From contig JAJZNI010000116.1 of assembly GCA_021847925.1 (NCBI GenBank), positions 1 to 32,838 of the forward strand: 32,838 bases of DNA. The letters are read 5' to 3'. The notes under the pieces are model-generated. The model saw only the letters and a list, made by a program, of their open reading frames with translations, did no database searches and was not told the DNA's origin. This stretch comes from a bacterium. GTDB lineage: Bacteria > Chloroflexota > Dormibacteria > Aeolococcales > Aeolococcaceae. Positions 31,060 to 32,838 of the stretch are shown piece after piece (the stretch's first letter is position 1; every line of letters starts with the position of its first letter). The position numbers were made by a program, and so were the translations under genes.

Positions 31060-32559
31060 GTGAGCGCGATCTCCGCGGCCGAGGTGAGACCGGGGCTGGA
31101 CCACGCCCGCCGGCTCGCCCGCGACCACGACCTCGTCGCCCTGGTGCGGACCATGCCCGCCGCCGGTGTCAGCGGCCCCCAGATGCTGGCCGCGCTGGCC
31201 GACCGCCCCGGGGCCTTCCTCTTCGAGTCGGCCACCGGAGAGGGGGAGTTCGCCCGCTTCACCTTCGCCGGGGTCGCCGGACCGGAGCGCTTCCGGGTGC
31301 GCCGCGGGCGGCTCACCCGGCTCGGTGAGGGGGAGCCGGCCGCGCCGGTGCCCTGCGCCGACCCTCTGCGCGCGCTCCACGAGTTCACGAGCGGCCCCCG
31401 GGTCGCGGTGCCCGAGGACCTCGAGGTCCCGTTCGTGGGCGGCTCGGTGGGGTACCTCGCCTACGAGGCGGCCGCCTCCTTCGAACGCATCCCGCGGCCC
31501 GAGCGCGACCCGCTCGGCCTCCCCGACGCCTGGTGGGGGCGGTGCCTCACCTGCAGCGTGCTCGACCGCGAGCGGCAGGTGGTGCACCACATCACCCACG
31601 TCCCCGCGGACTCGGACATGGAGGCCGCTCATGCCGCCGGCGTGCGCCGGCTCGACGAGATGGCGGACCGCCTGGGGCGGGCCGTCGCGCCGGCGGTCTC
31701 GGTGGAGGGTCCGGGGGCACCCGCGCTTCCCGAGCAGGCCGCCAACGTGAGCCGCGAGGCCTTCATGGATGCGGTGCGCCGCTCCCTCGAGTACATCGCC
31801 GCCGGTGACATCTTCCAGGTGCAGGTGTCGCGCCGCTTCTCCCTCGACCTCGACGCGCCGCCGGTCGCCCTCTACGCGGCGCTGCGCGCCGCCAACCCCA
31901 GCCCCTACCTGTTCTACCTGCGCACCGACGAGTGCTCCCTGGTGGGGACCAGCCCGGAGATGCTGGTCAGGGTGTCCGCGGACGGCAGGGTCGACTACCG
32001 CCCGATCGCCGGCACCCGGCGGCGGGGGCGGACGCCCGCCGAGGACCTGGCCATGGAGCGGGAGCTGCGGGAGAGCGAGAAGGAGCGGGCGGAGCACCTG
32101 ATGCTCGTCGACCTGGGGCGCAACGACGTGGGTCGCGTCTGCGTCACCGGCTCCGTGGAGGTGGACGACTACGCCGCCGTGCGCCGCTACGCCAATGTCA
32201 TGCACATGGAGACCTCGATCCGGGGCCGCCTGCGCGACGGGCTCGGAGCGGTCGACGCGCTGCGCGCCTGCTTCCCCGCCGGTACCGTCACCGGGGCGCC
32301 CAAGGTGCGGGCGATGCAGATCATCGCCGAGCTGGAGCCCGAGGTCCGGGGCGCCTACGCCGGGGCCGTGGGCTACCTCGATTTCCGGGGCAGCCTGGAC
32401 ACCGCGATCGCGCTGCGCACGGCCGTGGTCCAGGGTCACCGCCTCCATCTCCAGGCGGCGGCGGGGGTCGTGGCCGACTCCGATCCCGCCGAGGAGGCGC
32501 GCGAGATCGACAACAAGCTGCGGGCCCTGGCGCGCGCGGCGGCGGCCCTTCGCCGATGA
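31060..32559 (+). CDS. trpE: Anthranilate synthase component I
   Basis: TrpE makes anthranilate from chorismate, with ammonia from TrpG. The 499-residue protein has the N-terminal regulatory part (FLFESATGEGEFARFTFAG), then the chorismate-utilising domain with AGDIFQVQVSRRF, NPSPYLFYL, SPEMLVRV, PIAGTRRRGRT, LMLVDLGRNDVGRV, HMETSIRG, FPAGTVTGAPKVRAM and the closing RTAVVQGHRLHLQAAAGVV. The FLFES element is close to the LLES tryptophan-binding motif, suggesting feedback inhibition. The start is GTG 31060, directly behind a hairpin. It is followed by a 21-codon ORF and trpG. Confidence 0.95.
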   Translation: MSAISAAEVRPGLDHARRLARDHDLVALVRTMPAAGVSGPQMLAALADRPGAFLFESATGEGEFARFTFAGVAGPERFRVRRGRLTRLGEGEPAAPVPCADPLRALHEFTSGPRVAVPEDLEVPFVGGSVGYLAYEAAASFERIPRPERDPLGLPDAWWGRCLTCSVLDRERQVVHHITHVPADSDMEAAHAAGVRRLDEMADRLGRAVAPAVSVEGPGAPALPEQAANVSREAFMDAVRRSLEYIAAGDIFQVQVSRRFSLDLDAPPVALYAALRAANPSPYLFYLRTDECSLVGTSPEMLVRVSADGRVDYRPIAGTRRRGRTPAEDLAMERELRESEKERAEHLMLVDLGRNDVGRVCVTGSVEVDDYAAVRRYANVMHMETSIRGRLRDGLGAVDALRACFPAGTVTGAPKVRAMQIIAELEPEVRGAYAGAVGYLDFRGSLDTAIALRTAVVQGHRLHLQAAAGVVADSDPAEEAREIDNKLRALARAAAALRR

Positions 32560-32621
32560 GTGGCGGCAGCGGGAGCGCCCCGCCCGCGGGCGGGGCCGGG
32601 CGTCCCGAGGGCGCGGCGTGA
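32556..32621 (+). CDS. 21-codon ORF overlapping trpE and trpG
   Basis: ATG 32556 overlaps the trpE stop (ATGA), and this ORF's own stop TGA 32619-32621 overlaps the GTG of trpG (GTGA). The peptide, MSGGSGSAPPAGGAGRPEGA plus one Ala, has no recognisable domain. Its role may be only to carry ribosomes from trpE to trpG. It could be chance. Confidence 0.35.
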   Translation: MSGGSGSAPPAGGAGRPEGAA

Positions 32622-32838
32622 ACGAGGAGTTCCGGCTCCCCGGGGGAGACCTGGACGGTCAGGTGCTGGTCGTCGACAACTACGACTCGTTCACGTTCAA
32701 CCTGGTGCAGCGGCTCGGCGAGCTGGGGGCGCGCTGCCGGGTGGTCCGCAACGACACGGCGAGCGTGGAGCAGATCGCCGAGCGCGCTCCCGCGGCGCTG
32801 GTGGTCTCCCCAGGGCCGCGGTCGCCCGCGGATGCCGG
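32618..32838 (+). CDS. trpG: Anthranilate synthase component II (glutamine amidotransferase), N-terminal part
   Basis: The window ends after 73 codons. The visible part has the class I amidotransferase start: VLVVDNYDSFTFNLVQ, then VRNDTASVEQI and the VSPGPRSPADA segment that ends before the catalytic Cys. TrpG releases ammonia from glutamine for TrpE. A similar subunit (PabA) serves 4-amino-4-deoxychorismate synthesis, and one protein may serve both. GTG 32618 overlaps the stop of the small ORF. Partial at the window edge. Confidence 0.93.
   Translation, partial: MNEEFRLPGGDLDGQVLVVDNYDSFTFNLVQRLGELGARCRVVRNDTASVEQIAERAPAALVVSPGPRSPADA

Overview
This is a high-GC chromosomal segment from a free-living bacterium with dense, mostly co-linear housekeeping genes. 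The C5 heme pathway, the twin-arginine exporter, a MurL/MurD2 muropeptide pair and many promoters placed directly in front of start codons suggest a Terrabacteria-type lineage such as Dormibacterota, Chloroflexota or Actinomycetota. This placement is an inference; no rRNA is present.

Layout. 1-620: the 3' end of rarA and a convergent tRNA-Cys. 621-6574: a block with visibly lower GC than its surroundings, holding two divergent genes. One is a minus-strand RNA-repair protein that appears to join the first ~45 residues of Hen1 to the phosphatase and ligase domains of Pnkp. The other is a rifampin phosphotransferase-type dikinase. A 646-bp spacer with a probable gene remnant separates them. 6575-9879: a MOSC protein, a SprT-like metalloprotein, tRNA-Leu(UAA), two small stress-type membrane proteins and an alpha/beta hydrolase. 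9956-13830: murL-murD2 (muropeptide assembly from L-glutamate followed by epimerisation) and a long-chain polyprenyl diphosphate synthase. 13868-16571: a membrane protein, an EEP-family phosphoesterase and a DEDDh exonuclease. 16640-22722: hemA-hemC-hemD-hemB, a membrane-anchored cyclophilin, and hemL. 22857-27322: tatA, tatC, RNase PH, rdgB, trxB and a PduO-type cobalamin adenosyltransferase. 27327-29426: a PucR-type regulator divergent from a ferritin-like diiron protein. 29506-32838: acylphosphatase, a class I aminotransferase, trpE, a 21-codon ORF and the start of trpG.

How the genes work together. HemA and HemL make 5-aminolevulinate from glutamyl-tRNA; HemB, HemC and HemD convert it to uroporphyrinogen III. 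MurD2 and MurL supply the UDP-MurNAc-L-Ala-D-Glu unit of peptidoglycan, and the polyprenyl synthase probably makes a quinone side chain. TatA and TatC form an exporter. RNase PH and RdgB are a common pair for RNA processing and nucleotide-pool cleaning. Several genes overlap by 4 bp (GTGA, ATGA and probably CTGA), which suggests translational coupling.

The main points for follow-up are the Hen1-Pnkp junction, the repeated (TGn)TAnnnT box 6-9 nt before start codons (leaderless transcription), the probable CTG start of hemL, and the 21-codon ORF that overlaps both trpE and trpG.
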